Assembly (NCBI GenBank): GCA_011522725.1
Contig: WTIL01000093.1
Span: 35,035 to 83,538 of the forward strand
DNA: 48,504 nucleotides
Reading direction: 5' to 3'
Origin: Rhodospirillaceae bacterium
Lineage (GTDB): Bacteria; Pseudomonadota; Alphaproteobacteria; Puniceispirillales; Puniceispirillaceae
In this document: piece after piece, positions 1 through 7,926 of the stretch
Numbering within the stretch: position 1 is the first letter of the stretch
Layout of the letters: each line of letters opens with the position of its first letter
Program-made: the position numbers and the translations under genes
The notes under the pieces: model-generated
The model's input: only the letters and a program-made list of their open reading frames with translations
What the model was told of the DNA's origin: nothing
The model's database searches: none

Positions 1-84
1 ATCATTCCCCGGAATTAGCCCTTGCGTCGGATGACCCGGACCTTAATCTGTTGGCGTCTGTGAAATACATCCGCGGAGACTGAC

Positions 85-429
85 ATGGGGAGCGATGTGC
101 CGGCGCTGGGGGTCCTGATCGACCTGCCGCTTGGTATAGTGATGTGGTGCGCCATCCTGCGCTTCCTGTTGTCCATGGTGGTCAAGGAAGACAGCCGTGC
201 CGGCATCATGCGCCTGCTGAACGCCGTTGTGATGCCGCCGGTGCACGCGCTGCAGATCGTCACGCCGCGCTGGGTCATTGACCGGACGGCGCCGCTCTAT
301 CTGGCATTCCTGCTGTTCATCATCCGCTTCTATGCGGCACCGCTGGCCATCGGATATGACGTCAACGGCTATGCCGAGCTGCCGCTGGAACATCTGATCC
401 TGTCGGTACGGTCCGAAATCGGCATCTAG
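85..429 (+). CDS. small membrane protein, YggT-like
   Basis: A 114-residue protein with two hydrophobic stretches, about residues 8-32 and 65-90. They are separated by a basic, Pro-containing connector (PPVHALQIVTPRW). This resembles one unit of the YggT family of small integral membrane proteins, but the match is from general appearance only. The start is supported by GGAG at 75-78, six bases before ATG. It converges on the DUF6476-like gene, whose stop lies 3 bases past its own stop. Function is unknown. Confidence 0.6.
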   Translation: MGSDVPALGVLIDLPLGIVMWCAILRFLLSMVVKEDSRAGIMRLLNAVVMPPVHALQIVTPRWVIDRTAPLYLAFLLFIIRFYAAPLAIGYDVNGYAELPLEHLILSVRSEIGI

Positions 430-432
430 CGC

Positions 433-768
433 CTATTCCTGCGTGACCGAGATCACCTGCAACCGTTCGCCGGACGGCGAAACCCGCCAGATTTCCTGGC
501 CGTCCGGCGTATCGACAACGAGGACATAGCCATTGTCGGCGGCGCTTGCCGCGCGCAGCTCGGCTCCGGCGGGAAGCGTCAGCTCGGCCGCATCCGGGGG
601 CGCGGCCCTGCCCGACAGCCGCGAGATGATTGTCGCGACCAGCACCGCGGTCAGCACGATGATGAGGACGGCCATGATCACCGCCGCCGCCTTGATCGCG
701 CCAAGATGGCGCGTGGTGAAGGGCGGCTCCGTCATGTCATGCTCGGGACCGGAATTTTCGGGGGTCAT
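433..768 (-). CDS. single-pass membrane protein, DUF6476-like
   Basis: A 111-residue protein with a cytoplasmic N-terminus, one membrane segment (about residues 25-48) and a C-terminal domain of about 60 residues. The motif YVLVVDTPDGQEIWRV near the end fits the alphaproteobacterial DUF6476 family, which often sits beside rluD. An AAGGA ribosome site at 776-780 supports this start; a second Met at codon 12 is possible. It is divergent from rluD with 71 bases between. Family assignment is from memory of the pattern, and function is unknown. Confidence 0.65.
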   Translation of the reverse strand: MTPENSGPEHDMTEPPFTTRHLGAIKAAAVIMAVLIIVLTAVLVATIISRLSGRAAPPDAAELTLPAGAELRAASAADNGYVLVVDTPDGQEIWRVSPSGERLQVISVTQE

Positions 769-839
769 GCCAATATCCTTTCACCTGACTGCCGCAGGAC
801 GGTGTTGCCGCGCCGCAATATAGGCTAACCTGCCGCCCC

Positions 840-1862
840 ATGACCAGTGACGACATGCAAAGACTGACCATCACCGCCCCGCCAGAGGCCGCCGGAGAGC
901 GTCTCGACCGGTTCCTTGCCGCCGGGCTCGAGGCCCCCTCGCCGCTGTCGCGGACGAGGCTGAAGGCGCTGATCCTCGACGGCGCGGTGACCGAGAACGG
1001 CGCCGCCGTGACCGACCCGTCGCAATCGGTGCGGGCCGAGGCGGAGTACGCGCTGCTGCTGCCGCCGGTGCGCGAGGCGACACCGCAGGCCGAGGACATC
1101 CCGCTGGACATCATGTTCGAGGACGACCACATCATCGTCCTCAACAAGCCGTCCGGCATGGTGGTCCATCCCGGCCCGGGCCAGCCCGACGGCACCCTCG
1201 TCAACGCGCTGATCGCCCATTGCGGCGACAGCCTGACCGGCATCGGCGGGGTGATGCGCCCGGGCATCGTCCACCGGCTGGACAAGGACACATCCGGGGT
1301 GATGATGGCGGCGAAAAGCGATGCCGCGCACCAGAAGCTGACCGAGATGTTCGCGGCGCATGATCTCGACCGGCACTACCTGGCGATCACCTGGGGCATG
1401 CCGCCGGAAACCGAGGGCCGGATCGAGGCCGCGCTTGGCAGGTCGACGCGCGACCGCAAGAAACAGGCGGTGGTGCCGAACGGCCGCTATGCCGCCACCA
1501 ACTGGACGGTGATCCGCAGGCTGCCGCCTTTTGCCAGCATCGTGGAATGCCGGCTGGAGACCGGCCGCACGCACCAGATCCGCGTTCACATGGCGCATCT
1601 CGGGCACGGGGTGATCGGCGATCCGATGTATGGCAAGCCGATGCGAAGCGGCCAGATGCCCGATGCGGTGGCCCGCGACTGCCTTGCCGAAATCCGCGGC
1701 TTCCGGCGTCAGGCGCTGCATGCCGCCAGCCTCGGCTTCGCGCATCCGGTCACCGGCGAGGCGCTGCATTTCGAAACCCCGATGCCGGATGACATGGCCG
1801 GGCTGGTCGCCGCCATCGAGGCCGGCATCGCGCGGCGCGCGACCGCGCCAAAAAATCGCTGA
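840..1862 (+). CDS. rluD: 23S rRNA pseudouridine synthase RluD-type
   Basis: A 340-residue RluA-family pseudouridine synthase. An N-terminal S4 RNA-binding domain (about residues 15-75) precedes the catalytic domain. The signature HRLDKDTSG lies at 145-153, with catalytic Asp148. The later motifs LETGRTHQIRVHMAHLGHGVIGDPMYG are also typical. RluD isomerises uridines in helix 69 of 23S rRNA during large-subunit assembly. Its place just upstream of rpoH is common in alphaproteobacteria. No clear ribosome site precedes the ATG; a TATAGGCT element at 819-826 raises the possibility of a very short leader. A Met at codon 6 is an alternative start. RluD is the most likely subfamily, but RluC-type specificity cannot be excluded. 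Confidence 0.9.
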   Translation: MTSDDMQRLTITAPPEAAGERLDRFLAAGLEAPSPLSRTRLKALILDGAVTENGAAVTDPSQSVRAEAEYALLLPPVREATPQAEDIPLDIMFEDDHIIVLNKPSGMVVHPGPGQPDGTLVNALIAHCGDSLTGIGGVMRPGIVHRLDKDTSGVMMAAKSDAAHQKLTEMFAAHDLDRHYLAITWGMPPETEGRIEAALGRSTRDRKKQAVVPNGRYAATNWTVIRRLPPFASIVECRLETGRTHQIRVHMAHLGHGVIGDPMYGKPMRSGQMPDAVARDCLAEIRGFRRQALHAASLGFAHPVTGEALHFETPMPDDMAGLVAAIEAGIARRATAPKNR

Positions 1863-1890
1863 AACCAGCGGCAAGCCTGCAAATTTTTTG
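1857..1890 (+). terminator. weak terminator-like element after rluD
   Basis: CGCTG (1857-1861) can pair with CAGCG (1866-1870) over a 4-base loop, overlapping the rluD stop. A run of six T follows at 1884-1889. The gap between stem and T-run is longer than in a good intrinsic terminator, so this is tentative. Confidence 0.25.
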
Positions 1891-1950
1891 TCGTTTTTTC
1901 AACGCGCAAGCTGTTGAAGCGCCTTCTTTTCCGGGTGGTAAGTGCCTACA

Positions 1951-1956
1951 TATACA
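1951..1956 (+). promoter_or_regulatory. possible rpoH -10 element
   Basis: TATACA lies about 12 bases before the rpoH leader hairpin, so a transcript from it would begin near 1963 and include the hairpin. The matching -35 (TTTCCG at 1928-1933, spacer 17) is poor. A TTGAAG at 1914-1919 is too far away. Confidence 0.3.
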
Positions 1957-1967
1957 AGGATAAAAGA

Positions 1968-2030
1968 CTTTTGCCGAAAACTGCCTTAATCACGCCGTGA
2001 TGACGTGATTTCATACAGTATCGGCAAAAG
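1968..2030 (+). promoter_or_regulatory. rpoH leader long interrupted hairpin
   Basis: Three pairing segments nest perfectly. CTTTTGCCGA (1968-1977) pairs with TCGGCAAAAG (2021-2030). ACTG (1980-1983) pairs with CAGT (2016-2019). AATCACG (1988-1994) pairs with CGTGATT (2004-2010). Together they give 21 base pairs with two small internal loops and a 9-base apical loop. The element lies 66 bases before the rpoH start. It could be a thermosensor or stabilising leader structure, or a DNA operator; the sequence alone does not decide. Confidence 0.55.
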
Positions 2031-2040
2031 CCGAGAGTAA

Positions 2041-2064
2041 AGGCCGACCCGTGCTATCCGGCCT
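2041..2064 (+). promoter_or_regulatory. second hairpin in rpoH leader
   Basis: AGGCCG (2041-2046) pairs with CGGCCT (2059-2064) over a 12-base loop. It lies between the long hairpin and the GGAG ribosome site at 2085-2088. Confidence 0.4.
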
Positions 2065-2096
2065 CCATGAGACGAACTGATGATGGAGACATGAAG

Positions 2097-3017
2097 ATGG
2101 CGGCTTCGAAAACCTCGCTTCCGGCGATCAGCCCCGACGGCAACCTGTCGCGCTATCTCGAGCAGATCCGGTCCTTTCCCATGCTGGAGCAGCAGCAGGA
2201 ATACATGCTTGCCAAATCCTGGAAGGAGCGCGGCGATGTCGACGCGGCGCACCAGCTGGTGACAAGCCACCTGCGGCTGGTGGCGAAGATCGCGATGGGC
2301 TATCGCGGCTACGGCCTGCCGGTGGCCGACCTGATTTCCGAGGGCAATCTCGGCATGATGCACGCGGTCAAGAAATTCGAGCCCGAAAAGGGCTTCCGCC
2401 TCGCCACCTACGCCATGTGGTGGATCAAGGCGGCGATTCAGGAATATATCCTGCGCTCATGGTCGCTTGTGAAGATCGGCACCACTGCCGGCCAGAAGAA
2501 GCTGTTCTTCAACCTGCGCCGCATCAAGGGCCAGATCCAGGCCATCGACGACGGCGACCTGAAGCCCGAGCAGGTGACGCAGATCGCCACGCAGCTGGAT
2601 GTGTCGGAGGCCGAGGTCATCTCGATGAACCAGCGCATGGCCGGCAACGACCGCTCGCTGAACGTGCCGCTGTCGCGCGACGGAGAAGGCAGCGGCGAGT
2701 GGCAGGACTGGCTCGAGGATGATTCCGAGGATCAGGAAACCACCTTTGCCGAGCATGAGGAATTCTCCGCCCGCAAGCGGCTGATGCTGGAGGCGATGCA
2801 GGGGCTGAACGAGCGCGAGCAGCGCATCCTGCAGGCCCGCCGCCTGGCCGAGCCGCCGCTGACCCTCGAGGACCTCGCCTCGGAATTCGGCGTCAGCCGC
2901 GAGCGCATCCGCCAGATCGAGGTGCGGGCGTTCGAAAAGCTGCAGAAAGCCGTCCGCGACAAGGCCGAGGAGATGAAGCTCCTCCCGTCCGAGGAAGGCG
3001 CGCTGCTGCCGGCCTAG
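2097..3017 (+). CDS. rpoH: heat-shock sigma factor RpoH (sigma-32)
   Basis: A sigma-70-family factor of 306 residues. The diagnostic RpoH box QKKLFFNLR lies at about 133-141, distinguishing it from RpoD and other group 2 factors. Region 2 carries the usual GYGLPVADLISEGNLGMMHAVKKF and core-binding segments. Region 4 ends with the helix-turn-helix EFGVSRERIRQIEVRA. It directs RNA polymerase to heat-shock and proteostasis promoters. Three in-frame ATGs exist (2067, 2091, 2097). The GGAG at 2085-2088 is well spaced only for 2097, and MAASK...SPDGNLSRYL matches the N-terminus usual in alphaproteobacteria. The leader is highly structured, suggesting post-transcriptional or temperature control. Its stop overlaps that of a gene remnant on the other strand. 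Confidence 0.95.
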   Translation: MAASKTSLPAISPDGNLSRYLEQIRSFPMLEQQQEYMLAKSWKERGDVDAAHQLVTSHLRLVAKIAMGYRGYGLPVADLISEGNLGMMHAVKKFEPEKGFRLATYAMWWIKAAIQEYILRSWSLVKIGTTAGQKKLFFNLRRIKGQIQAIDDGDLKPEQVTQIATQLDVSEAEVISMNQRMAGNDRSLNVPLSRDGEGSGEWQDWLEDDSEDQETTFAEHEEFSARKRLMLEAMQGLNEREQRILQARRLAEPPLTLEDLASEFGVSRERIRQIEVRAFEKLQKAVRDKAEEMKLLPSEEGALLPA

Positions 3018-3208
3018 GGGTCGGGCGTCTCCCCCGGCGACAGCCGTTTGGCGTCGGGCACCGGCCGCCCAAAATGCAGGTCCCGCAGATAGAATTTGTC
3101 GATGCCGTCCTCCAGATCAATGGGGGGCGGCATTGTCTTTTGCGCCGCCTTCGCGTCCGCCAGCCCGTCGAAAAACGCGTCGATCGCCGCCGCGCCGCGA
3201 ACCTGCGA
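3014..3208 (-). pseudogene. 5'-truncated coding remnant (C-terminal part)
   Basis: On the minus strand an open frame ends with TAG at 3016-3014, overlapping the rpoH stop. It reads like real protein: ...AIDAFFDGLADAKAAQ, then PPPIDLEDGIDKFYLRDLHF, then GRPVPDAKRLSP. Third codon positions are strongly G/C. An in-frame TGA at 3211-3209 closes the frame, and no start with a ribosome site exists; the only ATG is internal. It therefore looks like the last 60-odd codons of a gene that lost its front. I do not recognise the family. A short functional peptide of 39 residues from the internal ATG is possible but unlikely. Confidence 0.5.
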
Positions 3209-3432
3209 TCACACTGGTACCGCTGGATGGCGGGCTTGTCATCCGCAAGCGCGCCGCCGCGCAGACGGGCGATGTGCTGACCGGTCAGGAAAGCGCCGGC
3301 ACGCCGCCGCAACGGCTGATCAACAACCCGCCGTCGGGCAGCCTGTCTGTCGGAAATCTGCGGGGCGGGCGGGTCACCGTGCTCGGCGTCACCGAAGAAA
3401 CGATCCTTCCCGGCACCACCAAGGGCCCGTGA
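3208..3432 (+). pseudogene. 5'-truncated coding remnant (C-terminal part)
   Basis: A plus-strand frame with good G/C in third positions begins around 3208 (ITLVPLDGGLVIRKRAAAQ) and runs to TGA at 3430-3432, ending VTVLGVTEETILPGTTKGP. The open frame extends left to an ATG at 3133. That left part is only an antisense reading of the neighbouring remnant and gives Arg/Pro-rich nonsense. No ribosome site and no plausible start lie near 3208. It appears to be the end of an unrecognised protein whose 5' part is gone. Confidence 0.45.
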
Positions 3433-3438
3433 CGGGCC
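3424..3438. repeat. 15-bp inverted repeat over the remnant's stop codon
   Basis: GGCCCGT (3424-3430) and ACGGGCC (3432-3438) flank a single G, so the TGA stop sits at the tip of a GC-rich hairpin. No T-run follows, so it is not a standard terminator. Confidence 0.4.
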
Positions 3439-3457
3439 GGAGCATCGGGACGTCCCC

Positions 3458-3492
3458 GAATTCAGCCCCTCACCGGAATTCAGCCCCTCACC
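3458..3492. repeat. 18-bp tandem duplication covering the purA stop
   Basis: GAATTCAGCCCCTCACC occurs at 3458-3474 and again at 3476-3492, a direct tandem copy with period 18. The purA stop codon (plus TCA at 3488-3490) lies in the second copy, so the first copy duplicates the old 3' end just outside the gene. Confidence 0.85.
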
Positions 3493-4780
3493 CGCCGAAC
3501 GGGTCGGTGACGAGGATGGTGTCGTCGCGCTCGGGGCTGGTGCTCAGCAGCGTCACCGGCGTCTTTGTCAGCTCTTCCACGCGGCGGATATATTTCACCG
3601 CATTGGCCGGCAGGTCGGCCCAGCTTCGCGCGCCATAGGTGCTTTCCGACCAGCCCGGCATTTCCTCATAGACCGGGGCGCAGGCCGCCTGCGCCGCCGC
3701 GTCGGACGGGAAATGGTCCAGCATCCGGCCGTCCACCTCGTAACCGTTGCAGATCTTCAGCGTCTCGAACCCGTCGAGCACATCGAGCTTGGTCAGCGCC
3801 ATGCCGGTGATGCCGGCGACGGCGTTCGCCTGGCGCACCATCACGGCGTCGAACCAGCCGCAGCGGCGCTTGCGCCCGGTGACCGTGCCGAATTCGCGGC
3901 CGCGCTCGCCCATGCGGTCGCCGTCGGCGCCGAAATCCTCGGTCGGGAACGGGCCGGAGCCGACGCGGGTGGTATAGGCCTTGGTGATGCCGAGAACGAA
4001 GCCGACGCTCGTCGGGCCGGTGCCAGAGCCGGTCGCCGCCTGTCCGGCGACGGTGTTCGACGAGGTGACGAACGGATAGGTGCCGTGGTCGATATCCAGC
4101 ATCACGCCCTGCGCGCCCTCGAACAGCACGCGGCGGCTGTTGGCGCGGGCATCTTCCAGCACGCGCCAGCTCTGCCCGGCAAAGGGCAGGATCTCGTCGC
4201 GGATCGCCAGCAATGCCGCGAGCATCGCCTGCGGGTCGGCCTCGTCCTCGCCGGCGGCGCGAAGCCAGACATTGTGATGCGCCGCCATCGCCTCGAGCTT
4301 GGCGCGCAGCGTGTCTTCGCTGGCCAGGTCGCCGAGACGCACGGCGCGGCGGGCGACCTTGTCCTCATAGGCCGGGCCGATGCCGCGGCCGGTGGTGCCG
4401 ATCTTGCCGGCGCCGCGCATCGCCTCGCGCGCATGGTCCACCGCCTGATGCAGCGGCAGGATCAGCGCCGCGGTGTCGGAGACGACCAGCGTGTCCGGGC
4501 TGATTTCGGCCCCCTGGCTACGCAGCAGGGCGATTTCCTTGATCAGGTGCCATGGGTCGATGACCACGCCATTGCCGATGACCGACAGCTTGCCGGGGCG
4601 CACGATGCCGGACGGCAGCAGCGACAGCTTGTATTCAACCCCGCCGATGACCAGCGTATGGCCGGCATTATGGCCGCCCTGAAACCGGACGACGACGTCG
4701 GCGCGGCTGGACAGCCAGTCGACGATCTTGCCCTTGCCCTCATCGCCCCACTGGGCGCCGATCACGGCCACGTTTGTCAT
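3488..4780 (-). CDS. purA: adenylosuccinate synthetase
   Basis: A 430-residue enzyme joining IMP and aspartate with GTP to form adenylosuccinate, the first committed step to AMP. The N-terminal signature QWGDEGKGK (10-18) carries catalytic Asp13, and GHNAGHT carries His41. The later motifs [14 protein letters not shown] and [13 protein letters not shown] are typical. Length is normal. AGGAA about seven bases before the ATG sets the start. It follows serA in the same direction with about 160 non-coding bases between, in which I see no gene and no strong promoter. Its last codons fall in the tandem duplication. Confidence 0.97.
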   Translation of the reverse strand: MTNVAVIGAQWGDEGKGKIVDWLSSRADVVVRFQGGHNAGHTLVIGGVEYKLSLLPSGIVRPGKLSVIGNGVVIDPWHLIKEIALLRSQGAEISPDTLVVSDTAALILPLHQAVDHAREAMRGAGKIGTTGRGIGPAYEDKVARRAVRLGDLASEDTLRAKLEAMAAHHNVWLRAAGEDEADPQAMLAALLAIRDEILPFAGQSWRVLEDARANSRRVLFEGAQGVMLDIDHGTYPFVTSSNTVAGQAATGSGTGPTSVGFVLGITKAYTTRVGSGPFPTEDFGADGDRMGERGREFGTVTGRKRRCGWFDAVMVRQANAVAGITGMALTKLDVLDGFETLKICNGYEVDGRMLDHFPSDAAAQAACAPVYEEMPGWSESTYGARSWADLPANAVKYIRRVEELTKTPVTLLSTSPERDDTILVTDPFGG

Positions 4781-4939
4781 ACTGGTTCCTAGCTTGTCTG
4801 TGGGCTTTGTCTAACGGGAATGACGCGCGGATGCGACGGCCGGACGGCCATGCACAAACGGCGTCAGTGATAGCCAAAAACCGCCCGTGCCGCAAGCCGC
4901 GCGACAGCAGCACAGCGCCCGCGCAAGACCGGCGCCCGA

Positions 4940-6520
4940 TCAGTCGAAATGCAGCATGTCGGCGCGGACCACCTGCTTCAGCCCGCGAAGCTCGCCCATC
5001 ACAGCGGCATCGATCTGCCCGTCGATCTCGACAAGGGCGATGGCCTCGCCGCCGGCCTCCTTGCGGCCCAGATGGAAGGTCGCGATATTGATGTCGTGAC
5101 GCCCGCACAGGCTGCCGAGATCGCCAATGAAGCCCGGCTTGTCGTAGTTCCGCAGATAGAGCAGCGTGTCCGGGAAATCCGCCTCGACGGCGATGTCCTG
5201 GACCTCGACGATGCGGGGCTTGTCGCCGCCGACAAGGGTGCCGGCGATGGTCCGGTGGCCGCCCTCATAGGCGACGGTCACCCGCAGCAGGGTCTCATAG
5301 TCGCAGCGCCGGTCATGCCGCACGGTCGACACCGCGATGCCGTTGGCGGCGGCGGTGGTGGCGGCATTCACCATATTCACCGAATCCATCACCGGGCCCA
5401 GCAGCCCGGCCACAGTCGAGGCCACCACCGGATCGGGGTTCAGCGCCGCCGCCTTGCCGTCGAACTCGATGGAAATGGCGGTGATCCCGGGGCTCTCCAC
5501 CTGTCCGAGGAAGGCCCCCAGCTTGCGGCCAAGCCCCATATAGGGGCGCAGGATCGGCGCTTCCTCGGCGGTGACCGAGGCCATGTTCAGCGCGTTGGTG
5601 ACGGCGCCGTTCACCAGGAAATCGGCCATCTGCTCGGCCACCTGAAGGGCGACCTTCTCCTGCGCCTCGGTGGTGCTGGCGCCAAGATGCGGGGTGGCGA
5701 TGACGTTCTCCATGCCGAACAGCGGGTTGTCTGTGGCCGGTTCCGACTCGAACACATCCAGCGCGGCGCCGGCGACATGGCCGCTGGACAGCGCCGCCGC
5801 GAGCGCCAGCTCGTCAACCAGCCCGCCACGCGCACAATTCACGATCCGCACGCCCTTCTTCGTCTTGTTCAGCGCGTCGGCAGACAGAATGTTGCGCGTC
5901 TGCTCGGTCAGCGGCGTGTGCAGCGTGATCACGTCGGCGACGGCCAGCAACTCGTCCAGCTCGACCTTCTCGATGCCGATCCGGCGCGCATGTTCCGGGG
6001 TCAGGAACGGGTCGAACCCGACCACCTTCATCTTCAGCCCCTGCGCCCGGTCGGCGACGATCGAACCGATATTGCCGCAGCCGATAACGCCCAGCGTCTT
6101 GCCGGTGATCTCGGTCCCCATGAAGCGCGACTTTTCCCATTTGCCGGCCTGCGTCGATTCGTTCGCCGCCGGAATCTGCCGTGCCAGCGCGAGGATCATG
6201 CTGATGGCGTGCTCCGCCGTGGTGACCGCGTTGCCGAAGGGCGTATTCATCACCACCACGCCGCGCGCCGTGGCGGCCGGAATATCGACATTGTCGACCC
6301 CGATGCCGGCCCGCCCGACAACCTTGAGATTTGGCGCGGCCGCCAGAATATCCGCCGTCACCTTGGTGGCAGAGCGGATGGCGAGGCCGTCATAATCGCC
6401 GATGATGGCGGCGAGTTCCTCGGGGGCGAGGCCCGGCTTCACATCGACCTCGACGCCGCGCTCGGTGAGGATGTTGGCAGCGCGGGGGCTGAGCTTGTCA
6501 CTGATCAGAACTTTTGGCAC
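4940..6520 (-). CDS. serA: D-3-phosphoglycerate dehydrogenase
   Basis: A 526-residue long-form enzyme that oxidises 3-phosphoglycerate to 3-phosphohydroxypyruvate, the first step of serine synthesis. The nucleotide-binding glycine motif is VIGCGNIGSIVADRA. Catalytic residues lie in NCARGGLVDE (Arg), the following Glu region, and ATPHLGAST (His). An intervening domain precedes a C-terminal ACT domain (about 450-526; NYDKPGFIGDLGSLCGRHDI), which in this family can bind serine for feedback control. AAGGAG eight bases upstream supports the ATG. It lies about 50 bases after serC, so both serine-pathway genes are probably cotranscribed. Confidence 0.96.
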   Translation of the reverse strand: MPKVLISDKLSPRAANILTERGVEVDVKPGLAPEELAAIIGDYDGLAIRSATKVTADILAAAPNLKVVGRAGIGVDNVDIPAATARGVVVMNTPFGNAVTTAEHAISMILALARQIPAANESTQAGKWEKSRFMGTEITGKTLGVIGCGNIGSIVADRAQGLKMKVVGFDPFLTPEHARRIGIEKVELDELLAVADVITLHTPLTEQTRNILSADALNKTKKGVRIVNCARGGLVDELALAAALSSGHVAGAALDVFESEPATDNPLFGMENVIATPHLGASTTEAQEKVALQVAEQMADFLVNGAVTNALNMASVTAEEAPILRPYMGLGRKLGAFLGQVESPGITAISIEFDGKAAALNPDPVVASTVAGLLGPVMDSVNMVNAATTAAANGIAVSTVRHDRRCDYETLLRVTVAYEGGHRTIAGTLVGGDKPRIVEVQDIAVEADFPDTLLYLRNYDKPGFIGDLGSLCGRHDINIATFHLGRKEAGGEAIALVEIDGQIDAAVMGELRGLKQVVRADMLHFD

Positions 6521-6570
6521 CGGAAAACTCCTTGTAGAAAAACGACCGGATACGGGTTTGGCGGGGGATG

Positions 6571-7791
6571 TCAGCCATCGCCATGCGGGCTGCCATCCTG
6601 AAGATCGGCACGGACCGTCTCATAGGCCCAGTCGAGCCATGGCAGCAGGCTTGCGATATCTTCGGGATCGACCGTCGGGCCGCCCCATATGCGAAGGCCC
6701 GTCGGCGCGTCGCGATAGGCGTTGATATCAACCGCCACATCTTCCGCCTCGAGCAGTGCCAGCATGGATTTCACAACGCCTGCCTGCACCTCGTCGGGCT
6801 GGGCGGTAAACCAGTCATCGCTGATCACAAGGCACAGCGCCGTCGGCGAGATCGTCGCCGGGTCACGGGCCAGCACCTCGAAATGCGGGCTGGCGCCGAC
6901 CCAGTCCATGAAATGGGCGAAACTTGTATCGACCCGCTTCAGCAGCGCCTCGATGCCGCCGATCTCCTCGGCCCATGACAGCGCGTCGATGGCATCCTCG
7001 ATCACCAGCAGCGACGGGGTGTTGATGGTCGCCCCCTCGAACAGCGCGGTGTCGAGCCCGCCCTTCTTGTGGAGCTTGAATATCTTGGGCACGGGCCATG
7101 CGGGTGCATGGCTGTTCACCCGTTCGACGGCGCGCGGCGACAGGATCAGCACACCATGGCCGCCCTCGCCGCCAAGCCCCTTCTGGAAGCTGAAGGTAAC
7201 GACATCGAGCTTGTGCCACGGCATCTCCATGGCGAAGCAGGCCGAGGTGGCATCACAGATCGTCAGCCCGGCACGGTCATCCGGAATCCAGTCGCCGTCC
7301 GGCACCTTGACGCCCGAGGCGGTGCCGTTCCAAGGAAACACGACATCATGCTCGAAATTCACCTGCGACAGGTCGGGAAGCGCGCCATAGGGCGCCTCAT
7401 GGCAGGTCAGGTTATCCAGCTTCAGCTCGGCAAGCGCGTCCTTCATCCAGGTCTTGCCGAACGCCTCCCAGCCGAGCACATCGACACCGCGCTGGCCGAG
7501 AAGCGACCACATCGCCATCTCGACAGCGCCGGTGTCCGACCCCGGGACAATGGCGGTGATGTAATCATCGGGAAGCTGCAACACACGGTGGATGCGCGCA
7601 ATACAGTCCTTGATGCGTGATTTCGGGTGGGTGGCGCGGTGCGAGCGGCCGAGCGATGCTGTCTCGAGCGCCTCTGCTGTCCATCCTGGCCGTTTGCGGG
7701 TTGGTCCCGTCGAAAACAGCGGCGATGCCGGCTTGCCGGCCGGCTTGGCAATCGGAACTCCGTTCGACGGATTCCCAGTGCTCGGGTTCAT
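6571..7791 (-). CDS. serC: phosphoserine aminotransferase
   Basis: A PLP-dependent aminotransferase converting 3-phosphohydroxypyruvate to phosphoserine. The N-terminal FSTGPTRKRPGW and the PLP-lysine motif FSFQKGLGGEGGHG match the alphaproteobacterial/archaeal-type SerC group rather than the E. coli type. Three starts are possible: GTG at 7839, ATG at 7809 and ATG at 7791. The last is chosen because a GAGGG lies five bases before it, giving 406 residues; homologues usually begin about 20-30 residues before the FSTGP motif. It sits just upstream of serA, after glmM with about 135 bases between. Confidence 0.93.
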   Translation of the reverse strand: MNPSTGNPSNGVPIAKPAGKPASPLFSTGPTRKRPGWTAEALETASLGRSHRATHPKSRIKDCIARIHRVLQLPDDYITAIVPGSDTGAVEMAMWSLLGQRGVDVLGWEAFGKTWMKDALAELKLDNLTCHEAPYGALPDLSQVNFEHDVVFPWNGTASGVKVPDGDWIPDDRAGLTICDATSACFAMEMPWHKLDVVTFSFQKGLGGEGGHGVLILSPRAVERVNSHAPAWPVPKIFKLHKKGGLDTALFEGATINTPSLLVIEDAIDALSWAEEIGGIEALLKRVDTSFAHFMDWVGASPHFEVLARDPATISPTALCLVISDDWFTAQPDEVQAGVVKSMLALLEAEDVAVDINAYRDAPTGLRIWGGPTVDPEDIASLLPWLDWAYETVRADLQDGSPHGDG

Positions 7792-7926
7792 GGCGCCCTC
7801 GTCAGTCATGTGGCCACCCGTTGGGGGGTGACGGCCCACGCTGAAGATGGGACAGGCGGCCCGCCGGCGTCAACAGGCGATCAGACGTCAAAGAGAAAGA
7901 ATTTGCTCAGAATCAAAGCACTGTTT

